DNA from: Caldithrix abyssi DSM 13497
GTDB taxonomy: Bacteria; Electryoneota; AABM5-125-24; Hatepunaeales; Hatepunaeaceae
NCBI GenBank assembly: GCA_945865405.1
Contig: CAMBDS010000023.1
Location: 1-45,269 of the forward strand
Length of the DNA: 45,269 nucleotides
Direction: 5' to 3'
The notes beneath the pieces are model-generated. The model did no database searches. It saw only the letters and a list, made by a program, of their open reading frames with translations, and was not told the origin of the DNA. Of this stretch, positions 43,752 to 45,269 are shown in pieces. Position 1 is the stretch's first letter, and every line of letters starts with the position of its first letter. Made by a program: the position numbers and the translations under genes.

Positions 43752-45140
43752 TTAAATCCCGGCTGGTGTAGATTCAGCATTCTCATAAACCGCTTCGAAT
43801 CGATTGATAACTGCCTCACGCCAATACTCAAGAATCTGCGGGTTAGAGATGAGGTTGCCAGCTTCGCCAAGGAAGCCTTCGACGATCAGACGGATAGCAT
43901 CCTTTTCGGAGATACCACGGCTACGCAGATAGAAAAGTGCGTTGGCGTCTGGCTTACCAACCGAGGCTCCGTGAGTACACTTGACTTCATCGACCAAAAT
44001 TTCGAGCTTAGGGATGCTGTCCGCGCGAGCTTCCGGGGACATGAGCAGGTTACGATTTAGCTGGTAAGCATTTGCGTTTATGGCGTCGGGAGAGACCTTA
44101 ATTAAGCCTTGGTAAACACTTTTTGCAGAGTGAAAATTGACAGCTTTGAACATCAGATCACTGAAGGTCGAAGGAGCAGTGTGGTCTTGCAAAGTACGCA
44201 GATCGTAGAGGGTATCATCTGCGCCAACATAAGCACCTTTTAGCCGAGCCTCCGCACCTTTACCGGCGAGGCTGGCTTCGCGCCGCATGACGGTCCAGCC
44301 AGCGGTGTTGTCGAACCAAGTCAGGCTGAAGTTGGCGTCCTTTTTGAGGGAGACGGAGAGGTGTTCGTAGAAGTTGACCGGCTTGCCCGCACGATTGATC
44401 GCGATAAGATTGAGCTTAGCGCCTTCGGCAAGCGAGATTCGAGTCGAGACCCCAAGCCACGCATCAAGATCGCTTTGATCGTCCTGTTCAAGGATAATGG
44501 TGGCCTCAGATCTTCTGCCAACGTGAACAATGTTCAGCGGGAAGAGTGCCTTGCCGGAGTGATTCAACTGGTGATGGATCACCAAGGGGTCAGGGGATGA
44601 CCAGTTTTCCGGGACGATGCAATAGCTACCGCCTTGCGAGAACGCGAGATGATAGAGGGATACAGCTGGAGAGTCTTTGTCATCCGGTACATCGAGTGCT
44701 AACTGTTCGAGCAATTTTGCATTGCAACTGTTGTAGCCTTGCTCTAAGGAACCGGCGGACAATCCTGAAATGCTATGGTCATCTAAAATGTCACTTCTGA
44801 CAAGTTCGCAGTTCCGAAGAGATATTCTGGAGGTCGAAATCGCATCAAAGGAGTCGCTTGATGCTCTCGAAGGGGTTACAGCGTCAGCGGCTTCTTTCGT
44901 CCACAAACCAAACTTATCCCTGCCGATGCGACGGGGATTGTTTCTACGCCAAGACTCATCAAGGGCTGTAGGCCAAGGGGTGACCTTGGTGCGTCCGAAA
45001 GCTTGGAGGCGGAGGTTTAGGAGACTTGCCGGCTCACCGAGAGAGGAGGAGAGACGGTCAACTTCGGATTCTTTCCAAAGCGAAGCTGGTTTTGGTGGTG
45101 ATGGTATTGATGTTGTCGTTAAAGTCAAAGCTTCAGGCAC
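43752..45140 (-). CDS. sufD: Fe-S cluster assembly protein SufD
   Basis: 462 residues, SufBD-core family. With SufB and SufC it forms the scaffold for new Fe-S clusters. The central beta-helix holds KLNLIAINRAGKPVNFYEHLSV and FHSAKSVYQGLIKVSPDAINANAYQLNRNLLMS. The conserved C-terminal core has KCTHGASVGKPDANALFYLRSRGI. It is assigned as SufD, not SufB, because the SufB tail lies just upstream and this protein has the N-terminal TPWPTALDESWR segment. The start is GTG, sharing one base with the SufB stop codon TAG. Confidence 0.93.
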   Translation of the reverse strand: MPEALTLTTTSIPSPPKPASLWKESEVDRLSSSLGEPASLLNLRLQAFGRTKVTPWPTALDESWRRNNPRRIGRDKFGLWTKEAADAVTPSRASSDSFDAISTSRISLRNCELVRSDILDDHSISGLSAGSLEQGYNSCNAKLLEQLALDVPDDKDSPAVSLYHLAFSQGGSYCIVPENWSSPDPLVIHHQLNHSGKALFPLNIVHVGRRSEATIILEQDDQSDLDAWLGVSTRISLAEGAKLNLIAINRAGKPVNFYEHLSVSLKKDANFSLTWFDNTAGWTVMRREASLAGKGAEARLKGAYVGADDTLYDLRTLQDHTAPSTFSDLMFKAVNFHSAKSVYQGLIKVSPDAINANAYQLNRNLLMSPEARADSIPKLEILVDEVKCTHGASVGKPDANALFYLRSRGISEKDAIRLIVEGFLGEAGNLISNPQILEYWREAVINRFEAVYENAESTPAGI

Positions 45141-45269
45141 TAACCCACCGATCCTTCCATTTGGAGCTTAATCAGCTGATTCAAATCAAGAGCGTATTCC
45201 ATCGGCAGTTCTTTGACGATAGGGTCGATGAAGCCGCGAATAATCATGGCGAGAGCATCGATTTCCTTG
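45140..45269 (-). CDS. sufB: SufB C-terminal end (partial, runs off the window)
   Basis: The final 42 residues and TAG stop are visible: [20 protein letters not shown], then [21 protein letters not shown]. This is the characteristic SufB C-terminus. The gene continues beyond the right edge, where sufC would be expected. It overlaps sufD by one base. Confidence 0.9.
   Translation of the reverse strand, partial: KEIDALAMIIRGFIDPIVKELPMEYALDLNQLIKLQMEGSVG

Overview
The window is an ordinary, gene-dense piece of a bacterial chromosome, most likely from an uncultured or poorly studied lineage of the FCB supergroup (Zixibacteria, KSB1, Electryoneota or Calditrichota-like). The main pointers are a huge secreted protein ending in a DNPYPNPFN-type C-terminal sorting domain, a secreted tricorn protease, a DUF2079 membrane protein, a SppA fused to a predicted beta-barrel-like domain, and many TTG and GTG starts. 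The phylum is an inference. TGA is a normal stop codon here (lepA, holA, mnmA and others end in it).

Layout. 1-5102 is on the minus strand: a small zinc-ribbon protein, a PKD lipoprotein broken by one in-frame TGA, a secreted tricorn-type protease, and rpmE with a strong terminator. 5408-10093 is on the plus strand: pyrR-pyrB-pyrC (pyrimidine synthesis), then lepA. A minus-strand M16C-type metalloprotease (10387-13938) is divergent from the SppA fusion (14112-16604), which has a good sigma70-type promoter. 16838-24958 is a plus-strand core block in which pheS and pheT are separated by a DUF2079 protein and a small exported protein. It continues with a short coiled-coil protein (zapB-like), zapA, a 6S RNA supported by long-range helices, and rny (RNase Y).

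25011-29496 holds an amidohydrolase, a class-I amidotransferase-like hydrolase, holA, and an ECF sigma/anti-sigma pair, closed by a terminator. 29650-33615 holds a 58-residue orphan, rdgB, and the overlapping genes iscS-like, mnmA and panB. 33693-37910 encodes a C25 (gingipain-like) secreted protein that lacks a recognisable catalytic cysteine. It is followed by tRNA-Ser(CGA), a terminator, and a patch of TGTGACGAT repeats. On the minus strand, 38445-41360 is a hybrid sensor kinase, and 41646 to the window end is a suf Fe-S assembly operon read sufB-sufD-Rieske-sufS-sufU.

Working together. Sulfur trafficking is divided: the class-I desulfurase sits with mnmA (tRNA thiolation), and the class-II SufS sits with SufU, SufB and SufD (Fe-S clusters). 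Several envelope proteases (tricorn, M16C, SppA fusion, C25-like) suggest a proteolytic, protein-degrading lifestyle. No CRISPR array, prophage, complete insertion sequence or antiphage island is visible. The most unusual items are the interrupted lipoprotein, the SppA fusion, the cysteine-less C25 protein, the split pheST locus, the folded RNAs around zapA, and two families of intergenic palindromes.
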